A stretch of DNA of 64,000 nucleotides from Candidatus Caenarcanales bacterium (GCA_022447685.1 JAKVAO010000003.1:1-64000); one strand, 5' to 3'. Counted from the first letter of the stretch, positions 27,332 to 37,021 are shown. The notes: generated from the sequence alone by a model not told the origin. Program-made: numbers and translations.

Positions 27332-27686
27332 CTTACTGCCCGTTTTTTTGGCAAAGCTCCAAGACTTAATAAAGATATTCCATGTTTTAGCCTTTTTCTA
27401 GCTTCAGCTAAGAACATGAAAAATGATTCAAATATCAAGAAAAGGGGCCATACTTATAAAGATAATTGGTATATTTGGTTAATAATCAGTTAAATTTTTG
27501 GAAAAACTTCTTGCTATGACTAAATATTTAATCTTTTGTATGAGAAGCCTAATTATATTTAGGCTTCTCACTAAATGCTCAATGGCAAGGCTTTCAATTT
27601 TTGAAAAGGCTGAGTTGACTGCTTGTCAATGATGACTTTGAAAAATTTGAGTAACGCAGCAAGTGGGTATTTAGTGACAAGCCTAT
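27332..27686. other. Intergenic region without a recognised gene
   Basis: 355 bp between the mlaE stop and the start of the two-helix protein. The only structured element is the 12-bp inverted repeat at 27541-27570. A 24-codon open frame begins with ATG at 27417 on the plus strand but has no ribosome site and no recognisable content. The promoter for the fliA transcript is presumably here, but I cannot place it. Confidence 0.5.
27541..27570. repeat. Inverted repeat, 12-bp perfect stem
   Basis: TGAGAAGCCTAA (27541-27552) and TTAGGCTTCTCA (27559-27570) are perfect reverse complements around a 6-nt loop TTATAT. It lies about 115 bp past the mlaE stop. There is no T-run on either side, so it is either a weak terminator, an RNA-stabilising hairpin or a protein site. 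Confidence 0.6.
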
Positions 27687-28415
27687 TTAATGATAAAGGA
27701 TAGGTGTAAGGAAACCATTCAATACAACAACGCCAATTATAACCATAGTTGAGGCTCTACTGGTTGCAAGACCGACGTCTTTCGAAGATTTTCCACAAGA
27801 TAAGGCCGTACTTACAACAACTATGACCATGAAAACATTGAATATAATCGTTTTTACCAGTGGATACAAGTATTCTTTCATGGTTGCATAGCGCCACGCT
27901 GAATCCAAAAATTCAACATACTCAAGCTTTATCGAGATATTTGCCATGAGCATACCTGCTATAGTGCTACAGAATGCAGATATTGCAAGTATGAATGGAG
28001 TTATAAGAATAATTGCAAGTAATCTTGGTGTTAATAAATAGTAAAGTGGATCTACTTTCATAATCTGTAACGCATTTATCTGATCACTAATCTTCATTGA
28101 GGCGATTTCGGCTGTGTAGGCTGTGCCACATCTTGCCATGATGGCAAAAGCAATAAATATTGGAGTTATTTCCTGCAAGTTACTTAAAGTGATAGCAGCA
28201 CCAATTAATTCACGTCCCCCATATTTCTCAAGTTCTGTTGCTGTATTTACAGTAATGATTAAACTACTTACAGATGTTAAGACGAGTATCATCGGTAAAG
28301 ATTCAAAAGCAATAAAAACTATATGTCTAACAAGTTCACCTTTATCAATTTTTCCTTGAAAGATTTTTTTCAAAGAAAAATATAAGTTATAAAGGCATAA
28401 ACCAACAAAGTTCAT
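27687..28415 (-). CDS. mlaE: ABC phospholipid-transport permease MlaE (Ycf63-like)
   Basis: Inner-membrane permease of the Mla phospholipid transport system. 242 residues with five to six helices; the conserved core includes FESLPMILVLTSVSSLI, FIAFAIMARCGTAYTAEI and ALQIMKVDPLYYLLTPR. The ATG overlaps the alaS stop (TAATG), so it is translationally coupled at the end of the ftsH-alaS operon. No MlaF ATPase is beside it. A MlaD partner is at 53031-53771 in a different transcription unit. Confidence 0.92.
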   Translation of the reverse strand: MNFVGLCLYNLYFSLKKIFQGKIDKGELVRHIVFIAFESLPMILVLTSVSSLIITVNTATELEKYGGRELIGAAITLSNLQEITPIFIAFAIMARCGTAYTAEIASMKISDQINALQIMKVDPLYYLLTPRLLAIILITPFILAISAFCSTIAGMLMANISIKLEYVEFLDSAWRYATMKEYLYPLVKTIIFNVFMVIVVVSTALSCGKSSKDVGLATSRASTMVIIGVVVLNGFLTPILYH

Positions 28416-31240
28416 TAAAATACTAGGCTTTTTACTTTCTCAACGGCTTCTTTGATCTTACTTGGATCTTTGGCTCCAGCTTGAGCGAAGTCAGGTCTTC
28501 CGCCACCGCCGCCTTTGCATATAGCTGCAGCTTCTTTTACTACTGCATTCACTCTGTATTTATCTTCTTTTGCTAAATTTTTCGAGCAAGAACCAAGTAA
28601 AACTACTTTTCCTTGGAATTCACTAATGAAAAATAGCCATGCTTCATGATTTTCTGACTCGATTTTAGTTTTGAGATCACTTGCAAGTTCTTTAATAGTA
28701 TCTGCATCCAGTCCAGAATCAAAAATTTCATTCAAATGACAAATTATATATTTTCTATTTTCTTGACTATGTGCCTTCGCTAATATTTTGTCTAAGCTTT
28801 CTCTTGCTTTGTTTAGTAATTCAGCTTTAGCTTTTTTTGCAGCTTCTTTTTCTTCTGCTTTTCTTTTTTGTTCTGCAGCCTCTGCTTCTTTTTTGGCTTG
28901 CTCTTCTTGAAGCCATTTCTCTGCCTGGCTTTGAGCAAAGAGTTTGATTCTTCTAATACCAGCAGCGACAGATGATTCACTAGCAATCTTTACAAGTTCT
29001 ATTTCTTTAGTATTGGCAACGTGAGTACCACCACAAAGTTCCATTGAGGCATTTTCAGAGTCATTGCCCATCTTGAGAACTCGAACATTACCTTCGTATT
29101 TATCTTCGAAGAAGGCAAGGGCTCCCATCTCTATAGCTGAATCAAAATCAGTTTCTACAGTACTAACAGGCATTGCTTGTTTTACCCAGTCTTGAATTTG
29201 ATTCTCTATATCTTTGATTTCTTCAGCTTTTAAAGCTCTATCAAAATTAAAATCAAATCTGGTATATTCTGAACCAACTTGCGAACCTGCTTGTTGGACT
29301 GAATCTCCAAGAATCTTTCTTAAGGCTGATTGCAATAAGTGACAAGAACTATGATGAATTTTGCTTAGTTCTCTTTCTTCTTTATTTATTTGAGCCGTGA
29401 CTTTATCACCTTTCTTAAGAATAGACTCAAGTTCAGAAGAAACAGTATCTTTAGGGACTTTAAGGCTGATGAAATGAAGGTATCTAGCTTCTTTGGCTTT
29501 TACGTTACTAACTTTTATTAACTGACTTAGGGAAAATTCAGAATTAGAGTTTTTAGACTTACTATCAAGATTTTCTTTGATAATAAATCCTTTATCAGCT
29601 AACTGACCACCTGATTCAGCGTAGAAACTGGTTTTGTCCAGTAGGACTTTGAAGGTGAAATTATAGAAATTATCTTCTGTTGAAGTTGAATTGATTAACT
29701 CAGAGATATTTATTGAATCAATTTCTTGGTTGGTGTCGTTGAAGATAGCAAGAACTTCAGCTCGATTCTCATATAGATCATAGCCAAGAAATTCAGTTTC
29801 TGGGTATTCAAGTAATGCTTTAATTAAGTCTTGTTCTGCAACAGCCGAGTTGTTGAAATTGTCTGAGCTAGAGGCTTTGGAGTGCTGTTCCTTAGCTTTA
29901 TTGTAAGCTTCGTAGTCTATTCCTAAAGATTTCTCTTGAGCAATATCTTCTGTGAGTTCTAGTGGAAAGCCGTATGTCGAATATAAATCAAATACAAACG
30001 GGCCATCTAATAACTTAGTTTCTTTAGATCTTTCCATCTCTTCTAGTTTCTCATTTAATCTTGCAAGTCCTTTATCTATAGTCTTAGCGAAGGCTTCTTC
30101 TTCTTTCGCTAAGACTTCAATGATGGATTCTTGTTTTTGTTCAAGTTCAGAGTAAAACTGTGAGTAAATATTAATAACTTTAGTCGCTAAGTGGCTTAGA
30201 AACTTACTTTCTTTAAGATTTAACTTGTATAAAAATCTTGCAGCTCTTCTGATAAGCATTCTAAGAACATAACCTCTACTAAGGTTACTTGGTCTGACAC
30301 CATCAGCAATTAGAAAACAAGAACATCTTAAATGATCGACTATGATTTTTAGATAACTTTGATTTTCTGAATTTGCAAAGTCTTGTTTGACTTTCTCGTT
30401 AATTTCTTTCTCTGTACATTTAATAATAGAAGCTAATTCATCTGTTTCAAAAGTATTATTTACATTCTGTTTAACAAGAGCGATTCTTTCAAGACCAGCT
30501 CCAGTATCTATATTCTTCTGAGCTAAAGGCTTCAAGTCACCTTCCTCAGTTTTCTCAAACTCCATGAAGACAAGGTTCCAGATTTCTATGAATCTATCCT
30601 CAAACTCTGGAGATTCGATTGCAGGCATAGGACCTTCACCTAGATCATAGTAGATTTCACTACATGGACCACATGGACCGCTAGGACCTGGAGGACCCCA
30701 GAAATTATCCTTAGCACCAAATTTCCAAATACGCTTCTCTATTTCGTCATTAGGAAATTCATTTTTCAGTAGTTTCTGCCAATAAGAATAAGCTTCTTCA
30801 TCGCAAGGTTTTTCTGAATCGCCTTCAAAGACAGATACATAGAGTTTACTTTTATCAAGCTCCAAATGCTTAGTAACAAACTCCCAAGCCATAGCAATTG
30901 CTTCTTGTTTGAAATAATCACCAAATGAAAAATTCCCAAGCATTTCAAAAAAACTATGGTGTCTAGGTGTATAGCCAATATTTGCAAGATCACTATCTTT
31001 ACCACCAACACGAGCACATTTTTGGATGCTCACAGCTCTAGGTGGTTCTGGTAGTTTGGCGGCACCAATGAAATATGGTATGAAAGGAACCATACCAGCA
31101 GAATTAAGCAGTAAAGTTGGGTTATCAGGAACTAGTGAAGCACTTTTGAAAAATTTATGCTTTAAGTTTAAGTTATTGTTTCCAGCTTCAAAAAAGTTTA
31201 TCCACTTTTGGCGAATATCATTACAGCTTAATTTATTCAT
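28415..31240 (-). CDS. alaS: Alanyl-tRNA synthetase
   Basis: Charges tRNA-Ala with alanine. About 941 residues, slightly longer than the ~875 norm because of a charged coiled-coil rich in Lys, Glu and Ala. Class II catalytic features are present at the N-terminus (FFEAGNNNLNLKHKFFKSAS, GRDHSFFEMLG-like HHSFFEMLGNFSFGDYFK), the editing domain has HHSSCHLLQSAL and CGGTHVANT with the zinc ligands, and the C-Ala domain ends in GGGGRPDFAQAGA. It starts at the ATG at 31238-31240, or the GTG just upstream, inside the ftsH 3' end; it ends on the mlaE start. Confidence 0.96.
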   Translation of the reverse strand: MNKLSCNDIRQKWINFFEAGNNNLNLKHKFFKSASLVPDNPTLLLNSAGMVPFIPYFIGAAKLPEPPRAVSIQKCARVGGKDSDLANIGYTPRHHSFFEMLGNFSFGDYFKQEAIAMAWEFVTKHLELDKSKLYVSVFEGDSEKPCDEEAYSYWQKLLKNEFPNDEIEKRIWKFGAKDNFWGPPGPSGPCGPCSEIYYDLGEGPMPAIESPEFEDRFIEIWNLVFMEFEKTEEGDLKPLAQKNIDTGAGLERIALVKQNVNNTFETDELASIIKCTEKEINEKVKQDFANSENQSYLKIIVDHLRCSCFLIADGVRPSNLSRGYVLRMLIRRAARFLYKLNLKESKFLSHLATKVINIYSQFYSELEQKQESIIEVLAKEEEAFAKTIDKGLARLNEKLEEMERSKETKLLDGPFVFDLYSTYGFPLELTEDIAQEKSLGIDYEAYNKAKEQHSKASSSDNFNNSAVAEQDLIKALLEYPETEFLGYDLYENRAEVLAIFNDTNQEIDSINISELINSTSTEDNFYNFTFKVLLDKTSFYAESGGQLADKGFIIKENLDSKSKNSNSEFSLSQLIKVSNVKAKEARYLHFISLKVPKDTVSSELESILKKGDKVTAQINKEERELSKIHHSSCHLLQSALRKILGDSVQQAGSQVGSEYTRFDFNFDRALKAEEIKDIENQIQDWVKQAMPVSTVETDFDSAIEMGALAFFEDKYEGNVRVLKMGNDSENASMELCGGTHVANTKEIELVKIASESSVAAGIRRIKLFAQSQAEKWLQEEQAKKEAEAAEQKRKAEEKEAAKKAKAELLNKARESLDKILAKAHSQENRKYIICHLNEIFDSGLDADTIKELASDLKTKIESENHEAWLFFISEFQGKVVLLGSCSKNLAKEDKYRVNAVVKEAAAICKGGGGGRPDFAQAGAKDPSKIKEAVEKVKSLVF

Positions 31241-33221
31241 CACTTTCGCTATCTGTCCCTTCTTGTTCTTCCTCTAGGCGTAATTTTTCTCTTTCTTCTT
31301 TTCTTTTAGCTTCCTCTTCTCTTATCATCGCCTCAACTTTTTCTGGCATTCTTGAAGTCGCTATAGCTTCCATCTCAGAAAGAGAAAGGATATCATATTC
31401 ACCGTTTTTGACTTGTTCGATAAGTTCAAATACTTCTTCTTTATCTAAGGTTTCTTTCTTTATAAGTTCTTGTGAAGTTCCAAGTAGAATTTCTTTTTTC
31501 TCCATAAGTAAACTTTTTACTTCGTGGTATAGACTTTCAATTAAGTTCTTGACTTCTTCATCTATTTTCATTGCGAACTCATCACTATAGTTCTGAGAGA
31601 CGTGGTTTTGTCCAAGAAAAGAATTACCATCTCTATCACCATAGGCAACTATTCCAAGGTTCTGGTTCATACCATATCTTGTAATCATAGACCTTGCTAT
31701 AGCCGTGCATCTCTCCATATCGTTAGAGGCTCCAGTGGTTACATTTTCCTTACCGAATATGATCTCCTCAGCAACTCTACCACCGAGTAAAACCATCATT
31801 TCAACTTTAAGATGCTTCTCTGAAGCTGATACTTTGTATTCTTCTTCTGTAGACCAAGTTAAACCAAGTGCCATACCACGAGGGATAATAGTAACTTTGT
31901 GGAATTCATTCGTAGATTCTTTATATATACTAACGAGTGTATGCCCCATTTCATGGATTGCAGTGTTTAACTGATCTTTAGGTTTGATAATCTTACTTCT
32001 TTTCTCAGGACCTATAGCAACTTTATCTATTGCTTCCTCAAGGTGTTTTTGGTTAATTTCTTTATCATCTTCTCTAGCTGCAAGAATAGCTGCTTCATTA
32101 ACTAAGTTCATCAAATCAGCTCCACTAAAGCCAGGAGTTCTTTTAGCAAATTGCTTCACATCGATATCATCAGCCAAAGGCTTACCTCTAACGTGAACTC
32201 CCAGTATCTGCTCTCTTCCCGATAAATCAGGAGTATCTATAGATACTTTCCTATCGAATCTTCCAGGTCTAAGTAAAGCTTTATCCAAAACATCAGGTCT
32301 ATTCGTTGCCGCAAGAACAATAATTCCAGAGTTTGGTTGGAAACCGTCCATTTCAACTAGTAACTGGTTTAAAGTTTGCTCTCTTTCATCGTTACCGCCA
32401 CCAGACATACCGCTTCTCTGTCTACCAACAGCATCAATTTCATCGATGAAAACAATACATGGTGCGTTTTTCTTAGCTTGTTCAAATAAATCTCTAACTC
32501 TACTAGCACCAACACCAACAAACATTTCAACAAAATCAGAACCACTAATACTAAAGAATGGTGTGCCTGCTTCTCCAGCTACTGCTTTTGCAAGTAAAGT
32601 TTTACCGCAACCAGGAGGTCCTATTAGTAAAATACCTTTAGGTACTTTCGCGCCAAGTGCTTTATATTTCTCTGTTCTTTTAAGGAAATCTACAATTTCT
32701 TCTAATTCTCTTTTGCTTTCAGCGATACCAGCAACATCATCGAAAGTGACATTGATGTCTTTCGTCATCATCTTAGCTCTGCTTTTACCGAAAGACATAG
32801 GACCGCCGCCGCTAGCATTACGCAGCATGAATATAAATAAACCAAAAAGGGCTATAGGAACTATGAAGTTGGAGATGATATTAATCCAAAAACCTTCGTT
32901 AGGCTGGGCTTTTACATCTACGTCTATATTTTGATTTACCAATTTATCTGCAAGTTCCTGGTTTGCTCCAAGTATGCTTGCTGGAATTCTTGCGAAATAA
33001 ACTTCTCCGCTTTTATCTTCTATCTTCGCGACATCGTCACCATTAGTCAGTTCGACTCTATAAACAGGTGTCGAGGAACCGTCCTCTGGAAGTGCTCGTT
33101 TGATAAAGTCACTATAACTTAAGATTCTTCTCTGGTTGTCTTGTCCCATTAAGCTAACTGCAAATAATGTCAAGAATAGAATAAGAATAATCAGAGGTAG
33201 TGTAGCGGGTAATTTCTTCAT
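31233..33221 (-). CDS. ftsH: Membrane-anchored ATP-dependent zinc protease FtsH
   Basis: Degrades membrane and regulatory proteins. 662 residues. Helices at about 7-25 and 117-133 flank a periplasmic domain. Walker A GPPGCGKT is at 201-208, Walker B FIDEIDA near 258, the second region of homology includes ATNRPDVLDKALLRPGRFDR, and the zinc site is HEMGH at 423-427. The canonical site is HEAGH, so the residue between Glu and Gly is altered; the zinc ligands and catalytic Glu are intact. The C-terminus is an acidic tail ending in SESDE. First gene of the ftsH-alaS-mlaE operon; the stop overlaps the alaS start by 8 bp. Confidence 0.96.
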   Translation of the reverse strand: MKKLPATLPLIILILFLTLFAVSLMGQDNQRRILSYSDFIKRALPEDGSSTPVYRVELTNGDDVAKIEDKSGEVYFARIPASILGANQELADKLVNQNIDVDVKAQPNEGFWINIISNFIVPIALFGLFIFMLRNASGGGPMSFGKSRAKMMTKDINVTFDDVAGIAESKRELEEIVDFLKRTEKYKALGAKVPKGILLIGPPGCGKTLLAKAVAGEAGTPFFSISGSDFVEMFVGVGASRVRDLFEQAKKNAPCIVFIDEIDAVGRQRSGMSGGGNDEREQTLNQLLVEMDGFQPNSGIIVLAATNRPDVLDKALLRPGRFDRKVSIDTPDLSGREQILGVHVRGKPLADDIDVKQFAKRTPGFSGADLMNLVNEAAILAAREDDKEINQKHLEEAIDKVAIGPEKRSKIIKPKDQLNTAIHEMGHTLVSIYKESTNEFHKVTIIPRGMALGLTWSTEEEYKVSASEKHLKVEMMVLLGGRVAEEIIFGKENVTTGASNDMERCTAIARSMITRYGMNQNLGIVAYGDRDGNSFLGQNHVSQNYSDEFAMKIDEEVKNLIESLYHEVKSLLMEKKEILLGTSQELIKKETLDKEEVFELIEQVKNGEYDILSLSEMEAIATSRMPEKVEAMIREEEAKRKEEREKLRLEEEQEGTDSESDE

Positions 33222-33403
33222 AAAGTATCTTTTCTAATTTTAAGTGTAAATAGGCTTTAAAGTAAACTTTTATCGTTAAGAAACTATAATTTTGTTTTCT
33301 AAGGGGGATATGTGTTAAATGCGAAGCATTGACAGGTTGGTAGAAAAGGGGTATTATCTTTGTTGAATTAGTGGTAAGTCAAGCAACTTGAGGAGTAAAA
33401 ATT

Positions 33404-33971
33404 ATGAAAGGTATTCAAGACAGTTTTGGACAAATAAGAAAATAGCAAGCGGAGAAGTTGGTGAAACAATTACTACCAATGCTTATAAAGCCACACCAGG
33501 AATTATTAGAAACATAGGGCTGAAAGCTGAAAAGAAAGTCTTACGAGAATTAGCAACTCCTCCTGATGAAGTTGCAATTCAATTTTCGTTAGAGAAAAGA
33601 AGAGAGCGTATCAATTCTGGTGAATCTGGAAAACTAAGTGATGATAATAAAATAGAGATAGCAGCGAAAGTAGATGATTTAAAACCTATTGATGAAAAAA
33701 TTAATATATTAATAAATAAAATTATTGAACAAGGTAAAAGTACTGAAAAGCAACAGAATGAAATTAAAGATTTGATATTATCTAATCCTAATGAGTTAGA
33801 TAAATTTGTCAAAGGACAATCTAGAGATGGTCAGACAATGGAATATGTAATACCCAATGGAAAGAATAAAAAAATCCATTATTAGATATTAAAATTGTAA
33901 AAGGTCCGAATGATATAACTGTCGCAAACAATGTATCAATTGATCTTAATGGTTTCTACATAAAGCTTTAA
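33404..33971 (+). pseudogene. Decayed gene with two frameshifts, unknown product
   Basis: An ATG at 33404 sits behind a good GGAG site but reads only 13 codons (MKGIQDSFGQIRK) to a stop. The coding sense continues in a second frame from about 33445 (IASGEVGETITTNAYK and on for about 145 codons) and then, after a run of seven A at 33868-33874, in a third frame that reads NPLLDIKIVKGPNDITVAN and ends in TAA at 33969-33971. The intact protein would have had about 190 residues, soluble and rich in Lys, Asn and Glu. I do not recognise it. Both breaks are single-base-type shifts. It lies in the decayed patch next to the insertion sequence. Confidence 0.6.
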
Positions 33972-34004
33972 AATACTAATTAAGCGAATAATTTTCTTAG
34001 ACTC

Positions 34005-34378
34005 TTAACTATAATCAGCCGCTTTGCATAGCAATTCCATTTCCACCCGCCTATGGTCAGAACTATCAAAATCTTTGATACTATACTTTTCTACAAAAGT
34101 ATCTTCTTTAGAACTTGGGGCAATAATATCGTGATGATACTGATTTTCTTTACCATAGGTTCCTTCATTTAAAGCAAAAAAAGGCAAAAAACCCCTATCT
34201 TGCAGAATATTGAAAATTTTTTTATTCTCCCCTGGGAAAATATTGTTGAAGTCACCACCAAGTATAACTCGATTTTTTCGCTTACCTCTAGATTTTGAAT
34301 TTTGCTTTGCGACTTTCTTATCTAAAAATTCACTGAAATCATTTTCTTCGTTTATTAATTTGATGAAATCCAATAATA
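34005..34378 (-). pseudogene. Truncated endonuclease/exonuclease/phosphatase (EEP) family protein
   Basis: Only the C-terminal ~125 codons remain. VILGGDFNNI is the EEP metal/substrate motif (G-D-x-N) and DSSDHRRVEMEL the terminal SDH catalytic motif, so this is the end of a DNase I-like nuclease or phosphatase. The frame runs straight into the left terminal repeat of the insertion sequence at 34379; an ATG lies in the IS sequence, so a chimeric product could be made but would lack the N-terminal catalytic residues. The missing 5' half is not found on the far side of the IS. Confidence 0.8.
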
Positions 34379-35288
34379 GACCTCTTTCGAAACCCATACT
34401 AATGTAGGTCTGGCCAAATGTGTAAATTCAGTTTAATTTGAATTTATGAGATATGAACAAGTATGTAATAAAAAAGCAGAAGATTTTAGGCGTTTAACAG
34501 GTATAAAAAAAGAGACCTTCACAGAAATGCTGTTGATACTTAAAGAGGCAGAGATTCTCAAAATGAAAAAAAGGGGGCGACCTCACAAACTAAGCCTAGA
34601 AGATAGGCTGTTAATGGCATTAGAATATTTAAGAGAGTATCGTACATATTTTCATGTGGCAACAAGCTATGGAATATCAGAATCAAACTGTTATCAATCA
34701 ATCCGTTGGATCGAAAATACTCTGATTAAATGCGGCAAATTTACTTTCCCAGGACGAAAGGAACTTCTGAAAAGTGATATTGAATATGAGGTGATTTTAA
34801 TTGATGCAACTGAGTCACCAATTGAAAGACCTAAAAAAAACAGAAAAGATATTATTCTGGAAAAAAGAAAAGACATACTTTAAAAACACAAGTTGTAGTT
34901 GATCCTAAAACACAAAAAGTAATCTGTACAAGCTTTTCAGAGGGTAAAAAGCATGATTTTAAATTATTTGAAAAATCTCAAATTAAAATCAAAGTAGAAA
35001 CCAATGTCAAAGTAGATTCTGGCTATCAAGGTCTACAAAAAATTCATAATAATACGGATCTACCAAAGAAAAAAACAAAAAAGAACCCTCTAACTCCTGA
35101 AGATAAAGTTAGTAAGTCAAAGCTTGCTAGTGACAGGGTTTTGAATGAAAATGTCATAGGGAAACTTAAACGATTTAAAATTATCTCTGACAGATATAGA
35201 AATCGAAGAAAAAGATTTGGACTTAGATTTAATCTAATAACTGGAATTTATAACTTTGAGCTAAACAGGTAGGGTTTCGAAAGAGGTC
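34379..35288 (+). mobile_element. Complete insertion sequence, IS5 superfamily (ISL2-like)
   Basis: 910 bp bounded by perfect 17-bp terminal inverted repeats: GACCTCTTTCGAAACCC at 34379-34395 and its reverse complement at 35272-35288. Flanking TAATA occurs on both sides (34374-34378 and 35289-35293), which could be a 5-bp target duplication, or a shorter TA duplication in AT-rich DNA. It encodes one transposase in two frames joined by a -1 slippery site. Family placement rests on the transposase sequence and the size. The element looks intact, hence potentially active. Confidence 0.92.
34446..35272 (+). CDS. IS5-type DDE transposase, made by programmed -1 frameshift
   Basis: Frame 1 runs from ATG 34446 to TAA 34883 (145 codons): a helix-turn-helix region (KLSLEDRLLMALEYLREY, ATSYGISESNCYQSIRWIE) and the first catalytic Asp in VILIDATESP. 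At 34835-34841 lies A AAA AAC, the classical -1 slippery heptamer. After a -1 shift the frame reads GKKKRHTLKTQVVVD, SEGKKHDFKLFEKS and DSGYQGLQKI (second Asp), then NENVIGKLKRFKI with the catalytic Glu, to TAG 35270-35272. The fused product is about 275 residues, the right size for this family. Alternative view: a chance frameshift in a dead copy, less likely given the perfect heptamer. Confidence 0.88.
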
Positions 35289-35328
35289 TAATATTTAATT
35301 TTAAAGCCTGCTAGAATATTTAACTAGC

Positions 35329-35553
35329 ATGAGTTCCGGTCAAAGATATAAATTAGGTGAGATTTTAATTAGGCTTGGTGTTCTTGATGAAGAAAAGCTG
35401 AACAAAGCTCTTGCCATCCAGGCAGATCAGGATCCTGCTGAGAAGTTCCCGATCGGAAGAATTTTGCTTGAAGAAGGTTATATAGAACCTAATGATTTGA
35501 TTGAAGCAATCAAGATCCAGACAGGGCAAGCAGAACTCCCGGCACAGCCATAA
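35329..35553 (+). CDS. Stand-alone MshEN/GspE N-terminal-like domain protein
   Basis: 74 residues. The repeat LGEILIRLGVLDEEKLNKAL and, about 30 residues later, IGRILLEEGYIEPNDLIEAI is the doubled motif of the MshEN/GspE-N domain, which in larger proteins sits in front of type II secretion or pilus ATPases and can bind c-di-GMP. Here it stands alone without an ATPase, and the short C-terminal tail is Pro/Ala-rich. A role as adaptor or c-di-GMP sensor is possible. It starts 40 bp after the IS, with no clear ribosome site. The next gene begins 4 bp after its stop. Confidence 0.75.
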   Translation: MSSGQRYKLGEILIRLGVLDEEKLNKALAIQADQDPAEKFPIGRILLEEGYIEPNDLIEAIKIQTGQAELPAQP

Positions 35554-35557
35554 ATTA

Positions 35558-36943
35558 ATGATACTGAGTAATTCAGACCAAACTTTATACGATGAATTGA
35601 AAAATTCTAGTTACTTATCTCGTTCTAACACTACTGTTCATTACTCCAGATGCCCTGGAAGGATTAGTTTCAGTAAACACTGCGACTATGTAAATAACGA
35701 TTTACTCTACATGGCTTCAGATTTCAGTATTATTGCAGCTTCTCAAGTTGAATTTAAATCTTTAGACGCGATTCAAAACGAAGATCAAAGCAACAATAAT
35801 AAATTTAAAATTCAAATCCATAACCTTAACACTAACTTTTTAGATTTCGAAACAGAATTTCATGAAAAACTTCTGAGCCAGCATAAAGAGCAATGGTATT
35901 TCTATATACTCAAGATTATTGAGCTTCTAAAAGCTAAATTTCCTGAAAATGTCAGCAATATCTCGAAAATACTACTAGTATTCAACAATAATCTGCCTCC
36001 AGCAGGTGGGATGAGCTCTTCTCACGCACTTATTTTATCCACACTACATAGTCTTAGTAATTCTTGCAAAATCACTAAATACAGCCAAATTCTCAACGAC
36101 ATAGACTCAGCTTCAGCTGAAGAAATCCAAGAGATACTTATTTTTTGTCAGGAAGTCGAACACGCCAAAGGCTTCAAATCAGGCTTAGGTGACCAAGCTG
36201 CTTTGCTCTTAGCTAAAAAATACAAATTTTGTTTCATCAAAATCTACCCTGAACTTCAGTATTCATACATAGATTCACCTGAAAACCTTGCCTTTCTAAT
36301 TCTACCAAGCTTGATCAAAGCTGAAAAAAGCAGTAAAGAATACCAGAATTCAGTAAAATACTTCGAAAAATACAATGAGTTGAATGATTTTTGGTTTCAA
36401 GAACTTACAGCGAATGATAGCTCTGCCTTCTTCCTCGGCGACCTACTCTATAGCCATAGCTCCGCAGACTTATTAATAAGAATCAATGAAATAGAAGATG
36501 AGAAAATCCGCAATCTAAGCCTCTATGCTCTTGCTGAAGGCGCAAGACTTAAAGAACTCAAAGAAAATTTCTCAGAAAATAAATTGTACAGTCATATTAA
36601 TTTATCACATAGTGCCGAAATTATAGATACGAAGTATTATTCTAGGCAGGAAGAACTAGAACTTGAGTCAGATTTAAGTACACATGTAGGAGCCTATAGG
36701 TCTAGCACTGCTGTTAATGACGCTATAGCAATGAAAGCGATGAAAATAGATGGTATCAAGGCATGTTCGATAATGGGAGCTGGGCTGGGTGGCAATAATA
36801 TCGCGTTAGTAGATTTTTCAAAAATTAATCAGATCATAGAAGATTTAATTAACATGTACAACAAGTCCTCGATTTTACCGAATATCAAGGAAAAACAGTT
36901 ATTGATTAATACTAGTTCCAATGGACTAGAACAAATTATCTAA
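35558..36943 (+). CDS. GHMP-superfamily kinase, galactokinase-like and divergent
   Basis: About 461 residues from the ATG at 35558. Three GHMP motifs are visible: CPGRISFSKHCDYVNN at 32-47 (galactokinase signature region), LPPAGGMSSSHAL at 147-159 (the ATP loop) and GAGLGGNNIAL near residue 410. In galactokinases motif 1 reads GEHTDYN; here SKHCDYVN has Lys in place of the Glu and Cys in place of Thr, while the His-x-Asp-Tyr frame is kept. Substrate may therefore not be galactose. No other Leloir pathway gene is nearby. It starts 4 bp after the MshEN-like gene, without a visible ribosome site. Confidence 0.78.
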   Translation: MILSNSDQTLYDELKNSSYLSRSNTTVHYSRCPGRISFSKHCDYVNNDLLYMASDFSIIAASQVEFKSLDAIQNEDQSNNNKFKIQIHNLNTNFLDFETEFHEKLLSQHKEQWYFYILKIIELLKAKFPENVSNISKILLVFNNNLPPAGGMSSSHALILSTLHSLSNSCKITKYSQILNDIDSASAEEIQEILIFCQEVEHAKGFKSGLGDQAALLLAKKYKFCFIKIYPELQYSYIDSPENLAFLILPSLIKAEKSSKEYQNSVKYFEKYNELNDFWFQELTANDSSAFFLGDLLYSHSSADLLIRINEIEDEKIRNLSLYALAEGARLKELKENFSENKLYSHINLSHSAEIIDTKYYSRQEELELESDLSTHVGAYRSSTAVNDAIAMKAMKIDGIKACSIMGAGLGGNNIALVDFSKINQIIEDLINMYNKSSILPNIKEKQLLINTSSNGLEQII

Positions 36944-37021
36944 AAAATTTGCTTATCTTATCCTCCTCTTAACCTAGAAGGTAAATATAGTATCTGTAAA
37001 ATTAAACAAGGGGGTAAACAA

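Noticed and set aside
27417..27493. 24-codon frame in the intergenic region at 27332-27686
   Set aside because: No ribosome site and low-complexity content.
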